Assembly: GCF_000350225.1 (NCBI RefSeq)
Contig: NW_005179080.1
Location: 1-64,000, forward strand
Reading direction: 5' to 3'
Source: Chondrus crispus
Taxonomy: Eukaryota; Rhodophyta; Florideophyceae; Gigartinales; Gigartinaceae
DNA: 64,000 nt
A model generated the notes under the pieces. It searched no databases. It was not told where the DNA came from and saw only the letters and a list, made by a program, of their open reading frames with translations. The position numbers and the translations under genes were made by a program. Shown here in pieces: positions 1 through 10,109 of the stretch. Position 1 is the stretch's first letter. Every line of letters starts with the position of its first letter.

Positions 1-497
1 CCTACGTTCTTCTCAACCAATTTGGCCCTTGCCCCCAGCATAACTTCCCCACTTTCGCCCACTTGTACTTCATCCTACGGCAAACCACTCGACAGAGCTG
101 CGTGCAGTCCTCAAATATTCTCCATCGCAGCATTGGAAAGTGCCGCATCATTTTCACAATATTATACCCACCAAAACCTCTTGTCCGTAATCAAACACTA
201 TGTGTTCCGGACCATTCATAACATGACCTTCATGCAGTTGCACCATACTGCGCTTGAGGATTGTATCGCTGCCTATTCTGTCTATCCGTCCAGCCTCATC
301 ATTGTCACATTTATTCCACTTTTTCTCTCTTTCCGGCTTACTATATTTTTTATTACTGCTATCGATATTGCCTGCTCCCTTTCAAATCCATTGCATCGGC
401 ATAAAGTACAACAGGGTGAAACTGCCAAACCTATGTTTTATCACAAATCAACCTCATCGACAAGATGTACTATCTACCACATATATATAGATTTATC

Positions 498-535
<38 letters not shown>

Positions 536-1583
536 ACACTGTTTACTGCAACAAACATGTTCACTATCGTCACGGAATTTTTGTGCAAAACTACAAGTAC
601 CTTTGAAACCTATAATGCATTCATTCTAAAGTTTGCCCATCAAAGTTTCTATACCCAAGCCTATTACTAAAAAATACATGCAAACTTTGGATAAGAAAAC
701 TGGTGCCGTCTAAACACACCACCGCCCTGTTTGACAATTTGCAACCCCCTCTCTACTGCCTTTCCCTCCATGCCATTTTCACTTGTCGAGGGCCGATGCA
801 GGCAGTAACAAATCGCTTTTACTTCGCCATGAGGCGAACGAATTTGATGCAGGGTGTCGCTGGTAGACACTTACTTGTCTATTGCACCGTTAGTCCTCAT
901 ATAAAGACAAAGTTATTTTATTTTTCTAGACGCTGCAACGTCCGATCTCACTTTTGCTTTCGCAACTACATGTCCATTACCACAGAGAAACTACAAAATA
1001 GTCAATTTGAAAAAAAAAAACCCACTGCTAATGGTATTCAAAACTTTTTTCTTTCAGTCACATGCGTACGTTTTTACCTTAAAAATATTTTAAAACGACT
1101 TCAAGAAGAAAAAATGAAATCCGTAGATATGAAAATGGAAACGAAGTAAAACTGGCGGAGTTGTTTTGTTGTAGTAGCTCTTGGTCTGATAAACACATAA
1201 TATGGCATACGTGAGTGCAGCACACCGTAGATACGTCACCCATGCGCGCTTTGGCATGACTGTGCCCAGTGGCAGTGTTTGCAGCACTGCTGTGAAGAGT
1301 GGGCACCACAACAGACCGCGAAACATGACATTTGAGAGTAGTAGTGCAAGAACATTGAGGACCTAGTGTAACAGTGGGAGCACAAACACAGTATATATGT
1401 CTTTTTATTTATACTTTGTATAAACACACTTTGTGTGCCCTCCGCAATGCACTGAATGCTCCATCCTTTTGGGTTAGCAAGGATATACAGTACAACTTCC
1501 TTCGCATACCAGAATGAAATGGCAAAGAAGAAGTACAGTTGTAGCTATGTTCAGTTGTGAGAAAAGGTTCGGTACCTGTTCCA
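1..1583. other. Intergenic sequence, no gene recognised
   Basis: AT-rich sequence with a (TA)n tract at 500-530 and an A run near 1010. The open frames here are short, composition-driven and match no family I know. From about 1535 to 1583 the sequence resembles 52.25-52.32 kb and is the left half of a small dispersed repeat that element A split; its right half is at 33004-33165. Confidence 0.6.
500..530. repeat. (TA)n microsatellite
   Basis: About 15 uninterrupted TA dinucleotides, seen directly. Confidence 0.95.
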
Positions 1584-2001
1584 CTTTGAGATATAATGCG
1601 CAGCGTTAACGCGCCGCGTACAGATCTACGTAGTGTGTGTGTGTGTGTCTGTCGCCGCTGAATATAGTGAGTTGTGACATTGCATTTGCCACTGATATAT
1701 TGGGTCTCGTTATCCCCTTAATTTCATATGATATCAAGTGGTGTCAAGTCCGCCAACGGATACTTTCAATTGAGTAACTGACTTCTTTCTCTATGGGGGT
1801 GCTATAAGATTACTCCCTGTCTAATTGTCGTCCTACAGCACGAGGCAGCGCATTATCACGGGGTTTTGACAGGTTTATCGTAATCTAATGTGTCTACTTA
1901 AGTTGTTCCGAATATAGATTGTTGAGGAAGATAATACTCACAGTAGAAGTCCACCCTTCTACTCACTCTAGCAACATCCTGCTCTCACTCAATCTTAAAA
2001 G
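1584..2001 (+). repeat. 5' LTR of copia A
   Basis: Aligns to 32581-32998 with many substitutions (shared start ctttgagataTAATGCGCAG, shared tggGTCTC and gATAATcc blocks, shared ctctcactca near the end). It contains a GT microsatellite near 1635-1650. The termini read CTT...AAG rather than the canonical TG...CA, although TGAG and CTCA lie just inside. Confidence 0.75.
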
Positions 2002-2020
2002 TTTATGGTCCAAGCCCACG
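2002..2020 (+). promoter_or_regulatory. Probable primer binding site of copia A
   Basis: Right after the LTR the sequence tttatggtccaag resembles the GGTTATGGGCC type of site, complementary to the anticodon-stem region of initiator tRNA-Met (the half-tRNA primer known from Drosophila copia). Two mismatches fit the age of the element. Confidence 0.4.
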
Positions 2021-2150
2021 CCCTGTGATCATCTGCGGAAACATCACCTCATTGGGTAGCCAATTTGTGCAGTGTGTTTGTCACCTTTCGGCTCTATGCT
2101 AGCCTGGACTGGTACAAGAAAGGCAAGAAACGCACGTACTCTTCTCCTGG

Positions 2151-2364
2151 ATGGAGAACGGTAAGAAATTCTACCAGTATTTTGGGAAACTAGATGAAGA
2201 CTTTCACCTATGGGAAGCTCGAATTGAGGCAGCACTTGAATCGAAAGAGGTTTTTGTACTGTCCAGTAAGACCTTCCTAGACAGGGCGGAGAATTTAGCG
2301 AGGACCGGAAGATGGATAATGCGGCTGCGTGAGTTGTTCCTATTCAATAAATGGGTGACAGGCC
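2151..2364 (+). pseudogene. Copia A gag, N-terminal part
   Basis: Reading from ATG 2151 gives a gag N-terminus with the FHLWEARIEAALE stretch typical of copia-type Gag (W followed by an amphipathic helix). The frame runs straight into the LTR of element B at 2365 and resumes at 20697. The downstream copia E gag at 55084 carries a related sequence (KMSVAKA...GLGDK). Gag would form the virus-like particle. The gene is disrupted, so no complete product is expected. Confidence 0.7.
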
Positions 2365-2806
2365 TGTCGAGATAGGGGGGGCCACGCCCCGGGTGTGCTG
2401 TCATTAGAATAGCATTACAGAAGACCATGATAGATGATCATATCCTTGATCCAGTTGATCCAATCTGCCCAGACAATTGCACGGAAGACGAAAGGTTGTA
2501 GCTTTAATTAATAGTAGGGTATTGCAAAGTGCAATTCGAAGACAGACATTGTCAGCAGATGTACGGCGAATGAATAAGCTGTCTCTTCTTCTTAAGGTGC
2601 GAGTGCGAGCGACCATGTCGCGAAAGAGATCAAGGCTAGAACGAAATCAATAAACAAGGTTGTACACCAACTTCTGACGACTCCCTCCAAGGCGGGTAGT
2701 CGTACTGTCGTTCTCTCAGAGGACTCAAGTTCTTGCGAACAGTCCAGGCTCTTGCGCGCCTGGTTCCCGAGTCAACGTTTTCACCCTATAACGGAGTTTT
2801 TCGACA
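2365..2806 (+). repeat. 5' LTR of element B
   Basis: Near-identical to 20255-20696; TG...CA termini; preceded by target repeat aggcc. Confidence 0.97.
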
Positions 2807-2825
2807 TTCGCAAATTAAGAAACGC
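2807..2825 (+). promoter_or_regulatory. Candidate primer binding site of element B
   Basis: The 12 bases after the 5' LTR, TTCGCAAATTAA, are exactly repeated after the 5' LTR of the diverged element D (56215-56226), while the LTRs themselves are unrelated. This conserved post-LTR position suggests a primer site, but it does not begin TGG and does not match the half-tRNA-iMet type. Confidence 0.4.
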
Positions 2826-2877
2826 TTCGTCTCCAACGTTTCGCCAATTTTAACGTACAGGACTTCCGACAATCAAA

Positions 2878-3783
2878 ATGCCGCCTACAGCTCCATCCTC
2901 GTCTATTGATGGCCAAATTGATAGTGCTGCTGCTGCACAGGACATGACTTATGTGCCTTCTAATCCTTTTGGTAACATTCGAATAAGCAATGCCAACCCA
3001 GAAGGTCTCTTTAACCTTTTCTCTGGCTACGCCTCACACAGCCCGGCTCCTCAGCAAGACGATCTTTTGCTTCAGATCCGGGAAGACCTAGATCCTCGCG
3101 AGCTAGTGCACCCAGTGGTCACTGTAAACTACGAGATTTATAAGAAGATTCGTTTATTCTTAAACGAGAAGGGTGTGCCTACCCCCGTGACAGTCGAGTC
3201 CGGTAACCTCATCGTTAATCGTATCATATGTGCCGTATGGAATCGAGATGCAGACCAGGGCGACAGCGTGAAGGCCATTGACCAATTTAAAGCCATAGAA
3301 CGCGGAGAGTTTGTGCCCTCTTCACCATCTACCCCTGGCGGCAATCCATTTGTATCCCCATACATCCATCTCCCCACGACAGTCCCTCACACCTCTTCCT
3401 CGGGGCCTGCACAGGGTCCACCGTCATACTCGCGTGGTTCAGGAATTAATTGTGCCGCTAAAGGGATGAGTTCCGCATATCATTCAGACAAGCAAAAAAT
3501 TCTGGGGTAAAAGCGATGAAGATTGGTCTACCAAACTGTGTCGCTATCAGTTCATGTGCGGCCAGAACGAGGTCACAGGCTCTGATCGTATCGACTACAT
3601 GCACTACGTGCTTGATGGGGCAGCACTTCACTTCTTCATTAATGAGATCAAGGGCCGCGTCAACAAATACGGTGATGTCATCAGGCGTTTCAACGAACGC
3701 TATGCTTCTGCTGCAAAGCAGGACTACGTATCCCAGCGCCTGGACAAGATTCATATCATACAATTCGAGACGTCATCTTCAAG
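2878..3783 (+). pseudogene. Element B gag, first part
   Basis: ATG 2878 follows the leader. The first 200 residues are Pro/Ser-rich with LLLQIREDLDPREL. A frameshift near 3490 ends that frame at 3510; reading continues in another frame from KKFWGKSDEDW, matching the D gag at about 58.34 kb (KKFSGALSESW) and followed in both by a YMH(Y/N)(V/L)L and F(F/Y) stretch typical of a capsid fold. The frame stops at the insertion of copia C and resumes at 7470. Gag would form the particle and bind RNA. Confidence 0.75.
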
Positions 3784-3813
3784 GGTTATGAATGTGCAGA
3801 GGGACTGTACAGG

Positions 3814-6744
3814 GTGGATTTACTCCCCTGTTATGCGTCTACAGCACGCTCTCAAGGTTCCAATATCCCCATCGCCGCTATTACAGCGTTGAAGATCCAG
3901 AGGATCTGGCATGAGAGGCTTGGGCACGTTAGTAAGGGAACGATTCAGAAAACGATACCCCTAGTCAAAGGAATTGAGATCAGCGGCAAGGATGACTGCC
4001 TCGAACAGACCGAAGCATGTACCGACTGCATGATTGGGAAATCGACGCGGCAAGTGAGGCCTACCATGCATGAAGTTGACAAACGGTCCACAAAACCGCT
4101 AGACCTAGTACATGCCGACTTGTGCGGTCCGACCAAACACCCATCCCTCAGTGGTGCCCGATATTTCATTACCCTTTACGATGACTCCAGTGCGCTGTCA
4201 ATGGTCCGATTTATCTCTAGAAAGAGCGAAGCCAGTGAGTTCCTCAAAGAAATGATAGTCGGTGTCGAAACTCTGTTCGGTGACAAAGTCAAGCATTTGT
4301 CCGTGAGAACAGTAGAATCGGAGGTTAACCAAGTTGCGCCTGTGAAAGTGAGAAGACTGCGGACAGACAATGGCGGAGAGTTTATGTCCAAACCGTTCAA
4401 GAAATGGATGTCACAGAGAGGCACCATGCATGAGGTAACCTCTTCGTACTCTCCAGAGTCGAACGGGAAGGCAGAACGTTTAAACCGTACCCTCATGGAC
4501 ATGGCACGAACTATCATGATGTCTACTAGACATTTTAAAAACCACGACATGCTGTGGGCCGAGGCAGTTAATACTGCCAGCTGGCTTTGCAACCGCATGT
4601 ATACGCACGCCGGTAACGTCACAGGTGTGACACCGTACGAGGTCATAACCGGGAAGCAGCCCAGTCTTGCTCACATCAGGAAATTCGGGTCAAAGGCATT
4701 CGTCCATGTACCAAAGAAGTTGCGAAAAGGCAAGTTTGATGTTAGAGCTACAGTGGGGTATCTGGTTGGGTTCGACAGAGGAAATAGCTACAAGGTATAC
4801 TACCCATCCTCAAACACCGTGGTCACTTCACGTGATGTGACGTTTGACGAGACTATCACGCACAACACCCAAGACACTGAAGATGCTAGCCCGACAGGTT
4901 CAAGCTCTGCTGAAGTTGAAGTATACAGTACTGATGACGTACAAACTCCTTCATTTACAGACTCCAATAGTAATGGAGAGGAAGCCTCGGACGTCCCTAG
5001 CGACCCTGCGGAAGACCCGGCGGGAGGCGTACAGTACAACGTGGCTAATAATGAATCTCTCACCTACAAACCAAAACTTCGTCGCTCGAGCCGCCTTTCC
5101 CGTCCTCCCGAACGATTCTCAGACACATCCGTTATTGCACTGAATGTGAGATTGGGCAACGAAGATGCTACTGTACCCACCACATTTCAGTCGGCCATGA
5201 GCGGCCCCGAGAAAGACCAATGGAAAATGGCAATGGATGGGGAGATATTAGACCTCAACAGGAAAAATACTTGGAAGCTTGTGCCACTCCCTGCACAGGC
5301 TAAGCCCGTGAAAAACAAATGGGTGTACTTCAAGAAGCGCGATGATCAAAACGTCGTTAGTCGATATCGTGCACGTCCAGTTGCCAAGGGATTCTCTCAG
5401 CGCTATGGGATTGACTACGCTGAAACATTTGCTCCGGTGGCCAAGTACAGTACATTACGCTTCCTTTTAGCACTGGCAACGCAAGAGAATTTATCGCTAC
5501 TTCAAATCGACGTCAAAGCTGCTTTTCTAAACGGAACTCTTGACGAGGAGCTCTACATGGAACAGCCTGAAGGCTTCATCAACAAGGAGCGTCCCCATTT
5601 CGTTTATCGCCTTCTAAAGGCACTTTATGGTCTCAAACAGGCGTCTCGTGCCTGGCATCACACCGCAGATACCCTGCTGCAGGACTTGGGTTTCCTTAAA
5701 TCGGAGTCTGACTCTAGCCTTTACATACAAAGGGTATCGGATGTCAAGATATTTGTGTTAGTATACGTGGACGACATGGTATTGGCAGGCCCGAATAAGA
5801 AGGATTTGGAATCCATAGTCACGCAGGTCTCAACGCGCTTGGAGATCCGTGTGGAAAAGAAAGTGACTAAGTTCCTAGGAATAATCATTGAGCGTAATCG
5901 GGAAATGGGATCGCTTCGCTTGTCTAGCCCTCACATGATTCGGGAAATGGTGACTAAATTTGGAATGCAGGACTGCAAGCCAGCTACTACCCCCCTTCCG
6001 TCCAGTGTGGTTTCCACTTCGTTGTGCGGCACCGACGAGGGGGAGTTGGAGAAGATGACGTCTGTGCCTTACAAGGCGTTGGTTGGTTCCATACTACATT
6101 TAGCAAACACTACACGCCCAGACATTGCTTTTTCCGCATCCTTTCTGTCGCGATTTATGGATGAACCTCGCCGAATGCATTGGAATGCTGCGAAGCACGT
6201 CCTTCGCTATCTGAAAGACACCGTTAACTGTGGAGTAGTGTACAAGAACAACGGAAAGTACAAAATGGATTTCGCTGGCTACACGGACTCGGATTTTGCG
6301 GGTGATCGCATCAAGAGGAAGTCTACAAGTGGCTACGTGTTTGTGGGTTCAGGGGGAGCGATATCGTGGCGCAGTAAAAACCAGGACATTGTGGCGCAGT
6401 CTACAGTGGAGGCGGAGTATGTTTCAACATCCTATGCAGTTCGTGAGGCACTATGGTTACGTCGACTATTCAACGACTTATGTTCAAAGCTGGAAGCCAC
6501 TGTTTGGATTTTTGCTGACAATCAAGGAGCAATAGCACTCGGGAACAATGAAGTTTGTAACGAACGGTCGAAACATATCGATGTCAAGTACCATTTCATC
6601 AGGCATCACATCGCGGTTGGGACAGTACAACTAGTTTACACACCCACCGACAAAATGGTTGCCGACGTTATGACGAAGCCGTTGGCAACAGTGAAGCATT
6701 TGTGTTTCTCGAAGATGATGGGAATGGATCTCGACCAGGATTGA
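3814..6744 (+). CDS. Copia C integrase-reverse transcriptase-RNase H polyprotein (976 codons, N-terminally truncated)
   Basis: The frame has no stop for 2.9 kb. Integrase zinc finger: H33, H38, C69, C72. DDE core: D102 (HADLCGP), D185 (RTDNGGEF), E221 (NGKAERLNR). RT: DVKAAFLNG at 566-574, LYGLKQASRAW at 604-614, catalytic YVDD at 651-654. RNase H: D825 (TDSD), E866/E868 (TVEAEY), D902 (FADNQGA), then KHIDVKYHF and DVMTKPL, a normal copia C-terminus. Gag and protease are absent, so the product could at best act in trans. The Met start is just the first in frame; the true frame is open further left. It ends with TGA 14 bases before the 3' LTR, as usual in copia. Confidence 0.95.
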   Translation: MDLLPCYASTARSQGSNIPIAAITALKIQRIWHERLGHVSKGTIQKTIPLVKGIEISGKDDCLEQTEACTDCMIGKSTRQVRPTMHEVDKRSTKPLDLVHADLCGPTKHPSLSGARYFITLYDDSSALSMVRFISRKSEASEFLKEMIVGVETLFGDKVKHLSVRTVESEVNQVAPVKVRRLRTDNGGEFMSKPFKKWMSQRGTMHEVTSSYSPESNGKAERLNRTLMDMARTIMMSTRHFKNHDMLWAEAVNTASWLCNRMYTHAGNVTGVTPYEVITGKQPSLAHIRKFGSKAFVHVPKKLRKGKFDVRATVGYLVGFDRGNSYKVYYPSSNTVVTSRDVTFDETITHNTQDTEDASPTGSSSAEVEVYSTDDVQTPSFTDSNSNGEEASDVPSDPAEDPAGGVQYNVANNESLTYKPKLRRSSRLSRPPERFSDTSVIALNVRLGNEDATVPTTFQSAMSGPEKDQWKMAMDGEILDLNRKNTWKLVPLPAQAKPVKNKWVYFKKRDDQNVVSRYRARPVAKGFSQRYGIDYAETFAPVAKYSTLRFLLALATQENLSLLQIDVKAAFLNGTLDEELYMEQPEGFINKERPHFVYRLLKALYGLKQASRAWHHTADTLLQDLGFLKSESDSSLYIQRVSDVKIFVLVYVDDMVLAGPNKKDLESIVTQVSTRLEIRVEKKVTKFLGIIIERNREMGSLRLSSPHMIREMVTKFGMQDCKPATTPLPSSVVSTSLCGTDEGELEKMTSVPYKALVGSILHLANTTRPDIAFSASFLSRFMDEPRRMHWNAAKHVLRYLKDTVNCGVVYKNNGKYKMDFAGYTDSDFAGDRIKRKSTSGYVFVGSGGAISWRSKNQDIVAQSTVEAEYVSTSYAVREALWLRRLFNDLCSKLEATVWIFADNQGAIALGNNEVCNERSKHIDVKYHFIRHHIAVGTVQLVYTPTDKMVADVMTKPLATVKHLCFSKMMGMDLDQD

Positions 6745-6757
6745 GGGTGAGGGGGAG
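6745..6757 (+). promoter_or_regulatory. Polypurine tract of copia C
   Basis: gggtgagggggag directly abuts the TGTTGGTACTG start of the LTR at 6758, the position where plus-strand DNA synthesis is primed. Confidence 0.8.
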
Positions 6758-7099
6758 TGTTGGTACTGTAGGCAACCTCAACCCAGACAGGACAGTATTG
6801 TCAGCATGGGATGTGGTACTACGGAATAGAGGTACTACAGACTGTGGTACTACGTAATAGAGGTACTACATAATAGAGGTACTACAGGATCACAGTCGAC
6901 TGTCTGGTTGCATGGCAAGCAGACAGTGGACCACCTCTCTAGCTGAGATAATTAGTGCACTCTCCTCCTCGGGTTTTGTCAGCACTGCCAGTAGCACTTA
7001 AGCTCCAGCAGCACGGCCGCACCTGGTAGAAGCAGTGACATGCTCTGTGTGAACAACAAGTAAAAGCACAGACAAGGAAACGGACATGGTGTAACCACA
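6758..7099 (+). repeat. Copia C LTR, forward copy
   Basis: TGTTGGTACTG...GTAACCACA. It carries short internal repeats of ggtactac/aatagag; this copy has about 31 bp more of them than the inverted copy, otherwise nearly identical. Confidence 0.9.
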
Positions 7100-7158
7100 A
7101 TTTGGTTTCGGGGAACGAAACCAAAAAGATACAGCGTTAGCGTCGGCCCATAACCTAT
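7100..7158 (-). other. 59-bp copia C leader with primer site and hairpin, inverted
   Basis: Read on the minus strand it follows the reverse LTR and starts ataGGTTATGGGCC, the half-tRNA-iMet primer site. On the plus strand 7102-7126 forms a perfect 10-bp hairpin, TTTGGTTTCG-gggaa-CGAAACCAAA. It is a true 5' leader joined to the outer end of the 3' LTR. Confidence 0.75.
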
Positions 7159-7469
7159 TGTGGTTACACCGTGTCCGTTTCCTTGTCTGTGCTTTTACTT
7201 GTTGTTCACACAGAGCATGTCACTGCTTCTACCAGGTGCGGCCGTGCTGCTGGAGCTTAAGTGCTACTGGCAGTGCTGACAACACCCGAGGAGGAGAGTG
7301 CACTAATTATCTCAGCTAGAGAGGTGGTCCACTGTCTGCTTGCCATGCAACCAGACAGTCGACTGTGATCCTGTAGTACCTCTATTATGTAGTACCTCTA
7401 TTACGTAGTACCACATCCCATGCTGTCAATACTGTCCTGTCTGGGTTGAGGTTGCCTACAGTACCAACA
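7159..7469 (-). repeat. Copia C LTR, inverted copy
   Basis: Reverse complement of 6758-7099 apart from a 31-bp length difference. Its outer TGTTGG terminus at 7469 joins element B gag directly. Together the two LTRs form a palindrome of over 700 bp. Confidence 0.92.
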
Positions 7470-8272
7470 GATAACACCAACGCAGCTGCCGCATTGCGCT
7501 GCACCATTGATGAAATCGACAGGCTTACATCAATGTCGCACCCCGAAGATCGCACCGATCGTGCCAAGACATTGCATTTGCAACAAGCCGTTGTTGGGAG
7601 AGATTGGGCTCGGACCGTCCTTTCCAATGTCAGTGCTAATCAGCTCAACTATCATACACTCATCGAACGCTTGGAATACCCCCTTCAGCAGTCCGAAAAC
7701 ATCGAGAGGCCTCTATCAACGAATCTACTCTCGGTAACTCACTTCGCACATTTCGCTGGAAGAGTACAAATTTTGCTGGACAAGGTCGCTTCGCCAATGT
7801 ACCTCGCAGTCGCAACTCAATTGTACCCAAGTATTTGAGCAATTCACATGACGACCGCAGCGCCTCCTGTAGAACCTACCGAAACGAAACATGGCCGCGC
7901 CGTAACTTTAGCAGCTCCAACTATACTTGTCACAACTGTGGTAAGGCCGGGTGTCGTTGGTATCGCTGTAAGGAGCCGATGGATATGCAACGCTTCATTC
8001 GAAACCGGATGGCGATGACCCGGAATCCTTCATCTAGAAGATCCCCATCCGGTTTAAACGTCACTGAAGCAGTCGATGAGTTGGCAAATGAAATGATGGA
8101 AACCATGATGGTATCCGATTCTACGGTAGCTGATGCGTCCGACAACGTCATACTCGAAGCAAGGACTGCTGATACTGACGAAGAACTACTGAAGGAGGCA
8201 TCGTTCACCACGGGCGTACACTTTGATGTACCGGAAGATGATGAGACTGATCTGCACCAGCCGAGTTTTTGA
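7470..8272 (+). pseudogene. Element B gag, C-terminal part with zinc knuckle
   Basis: Continues gag after copia C: NTNAAAALRCTIDEIDRLTS aligns with DESAALSKIYKVITKLSRQG of the D gag, and QAVVGRDWA with NAVVGSGCS. A frame change near 7836 leads to a nucleic-acid-binding knuckle, CHNCGKAGCRWYRC, at about 7931-7972; the usual CCHC His is Cys here. An acidic tail (DEELLKEA, PEDDETD) ends at TGA 8270-8272. Gag would package element RNA. Confidence 0.75.
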
Positions 8273-8505
8273 GGCGGGGTATGTCTTGCCGCAATACCCC
8301 GCTCAAGAGGCTCAAAGAACCGCCCGATAAACCGGAGACCACATCTCTCGCACGTGAACCCCGTCTTTCTCATGCTCTTCGTGCTGGCCCGAAACACGCA
8401 AACACTCCCCGATCTTCTCCTCATTTCCACGGTCATATTTTGAAAGAGGCGCTGGATGTCAAAGCGCGTAAAGTTTACGCGGAGGTTTGCGAGGTTTAAC
8501 CTCGG
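8273..8505 (+). other. Element B gag-protease spacer
   Basis: Short linker between the gag stop and the protease frame. It includes a 76-codon open frame with no recognisable motif (Arg/Pro-rich). Copia elements usually encode gag and pol in one frame, so this is probably part of a frameshifted polyprotein. Confidence 0.4.
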
Positions 8506-8940
8506 TTGGCAGCTGCGAAACAATATAGTAGTGCCACTTTTGAAGGTGCCTGCACTGACACGGGTGCTCAGAAGACTGTATGTGGCTTAGCTCAAGCTAA
8601 AGCTTATTGCCTCGCTACTCGTCAACCTTTCCGCCTTTTGGAATCTCCATTCGTGTATAAGTTCGGTGACGGAATTCGGACTAGTCTAGGAAAGATTCAG
8701 ATTGAGATGCAGATTCACAAGGACTTGTCATTCCCATTTTGGGTAGCCGTTTTCGATTCAGATGTTCCCTTACTCCTTGGACTCGATATATTTGACAAGC
8801 ACACATTGGTAGCTGACAACGTAGAAAATCGCCTCGTTCACAAGAAGCAGGGATGGTACCTTCCGATCACTAGGGCACGTGGTCATCTATTCGTGCGGTG
8901 GCATGTACACCGTGTCCTCTTTTCTCGACCAGAACTGTAG
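8506..8940 (+). pseudogene. Element B aspartic protease
   Basis: The catalytic motif is intact: GACTDTGAQKTVCG, at about residues 14-27. A second hydrophobic loop, VPLLLGLDIFDKHTLVADN, follows at about residues 87-105. The D element encodes the same order (TDTGAQKSVIG... DVPLLL). The authentic frame reads FSRPEL to 8935, where chromovirus G inserts; it resumes in phase at 17641 as ERLHLHFFHP, the integrase zinc finger. The TAG at 8938-8940 belongs to the G LTR. The enzyme would cleave the Gag-Pol precursor. Confidence 0.85.
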
Positions 8941-9521
8941 CATAAACACCCCAACGTCGAGGGGATGTATGCACAGTCCTGCTAGACCCTGATCGGAGAA
9001 GGGAAGCAACCCCAGCTAACGGAACCGGGCGAGCCCGGGTAGCTGTGGTAGAGCGGGTACGGTCGGGGACGCGCGCACGCGCGGGCCGATCTACGCCTCG
9101 ACGCCCCGGCGCAGAGCTGGGTGACGTACCAGCGCTGACGGGCGGAGGCGGATCTAGACTCGCTCGCGTGCTCCCGCGTCCCCTGCCCGCTCGGCTCCTA
9201 ACTAGATACGGGCTAGTGGGAACCCGTTCTAGAATAAGCGGGGCGAGCTTGACCAGAGGCTTGGGTTCTGGACAAGCTCGTGCTTGTCCTTCCCCTCCGC
9301 CGCCGGCCTGCCCTAGTATTTAATGTACAAGTTAGTCTATCATACTACAGTACAGTACGGACTGTACTGTAGAGCTACTGTAGTCAGCGCGGGTCGTCCT
9401 GCGCTCCGATACTGTCGGTCATCGGGGCTGACAGTACACGTGTGGTACACGTATGATACACATGGGGCATACGTGGGTGATCTAATCTAAATGTAGTTCC
9501 ACGGGATGGGGTTATACTACA
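8936..9521 (-). repeat. 3' LTR of element G
   Basis: On the minus strand it runs TGTAGTATAACCCC...GTTTATGCTACA. Includes the palindromic stretch actacagtacagtacgg and TACTGTC/GACAGTA arms. Near-identical to 17050-17635. Confidence 0.97.
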
Positions 9522-9575
9522 CGGCCCCCTCCTCAAGAGTGAACGTCCACGTTCACCCTATTGGAGGAGGCAACC
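9522..9575 (-). promoter_or_regulatory. Polypurine tract in a hairpin, element G
   Basis: Minus strand: gaggagggggccgt precedes the 3' LTR. The tract is one arm of a hairpin on the plus strand: CCTCC...AGTGAACGT-cc-ACGTTCAC...GGAGG. The short minus-strand reading VNVDVHS-stop before the tract copies the chromodomain C-terminus at 14387 (VNADIHA-stop). Confidence 0.7.
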
Positions 9576-10109
9576 GTTGTAGTCCTCATTTCACCGTCGG
9601 TGCCCGTCGTTGTTCCCTTTCTGTGGCCTCGTTCCATCCTCCTGTGCGTTCTTTCTGGTTCCCCAGCGTGGCGGCCGCTCTTCATACGACACAACTCCCT
9701 CGCTGTGTGCGCGGGCCCGTGTCGCCTCGTGTACGTCCTCGTTCACATGTGTTCGTAGAGGGCTGCTTGTGTATTCCAGTCGAACCCCGCTCGTACCCGG
9801 GTCCTACCTACCTGTCCTCCGGTGAGAGTCCATCTCTCCTCCGCTTAGTCGTCCGTCTCACAGTCCGTCCGATGCCTCCGACCTCGCCCCGCTTGTCCAT
9901 CTGGGGACATGGTTGGTCCATCTGCCCCAGGGAACGCCGCACGCCACCCCGTCGCAGGAGGCATAGCTGCTGCGCGCGAGAATGTCCAACGCAGTGCGTG
10001 GCGCGGGGCCGAGAACGTGCGAACCGCGTCGTCGCGTACGATGCCGAAGCTGACCTCCTTCACGAGCCGCACTTGTGCACAGCCCCTCGCAACATGGTTC
10101 GATTGCAGT

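Larger units (their letters stand above)
3784..7469 (+). mobile_element. 5'-truncated copia C with an inverted second LTR
   Basis: Contents in order: the end of the GAG-pre-integrase region (LYRVDLLPC), a complete integrase-RT-RNase H frame, a purine tract, a forward LTR (6758-7099), 59 bp, and a reverse LTR (7159-7469). The 5' LTR position, gag and protease are missing on the left, and no target duplication is seen. The left junction to B's gag is placed at about 3783 because B's gag reading ends there. Element B's gag resumes directly after 7469. The intact 976-codon frame indicates a recent event. Confidence 0.85.

Noticed and set aside
22..531. 169-codon open frame at the window start
   Set aside because: Ends in the (TA)n tract, no motif, biased by local composition.
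9045..9323. 92-codon frame repeated at 17159-17437
   Set aside because: It lies inside the two LTR copies of G; conservation reflects LTR identity, not a protein.
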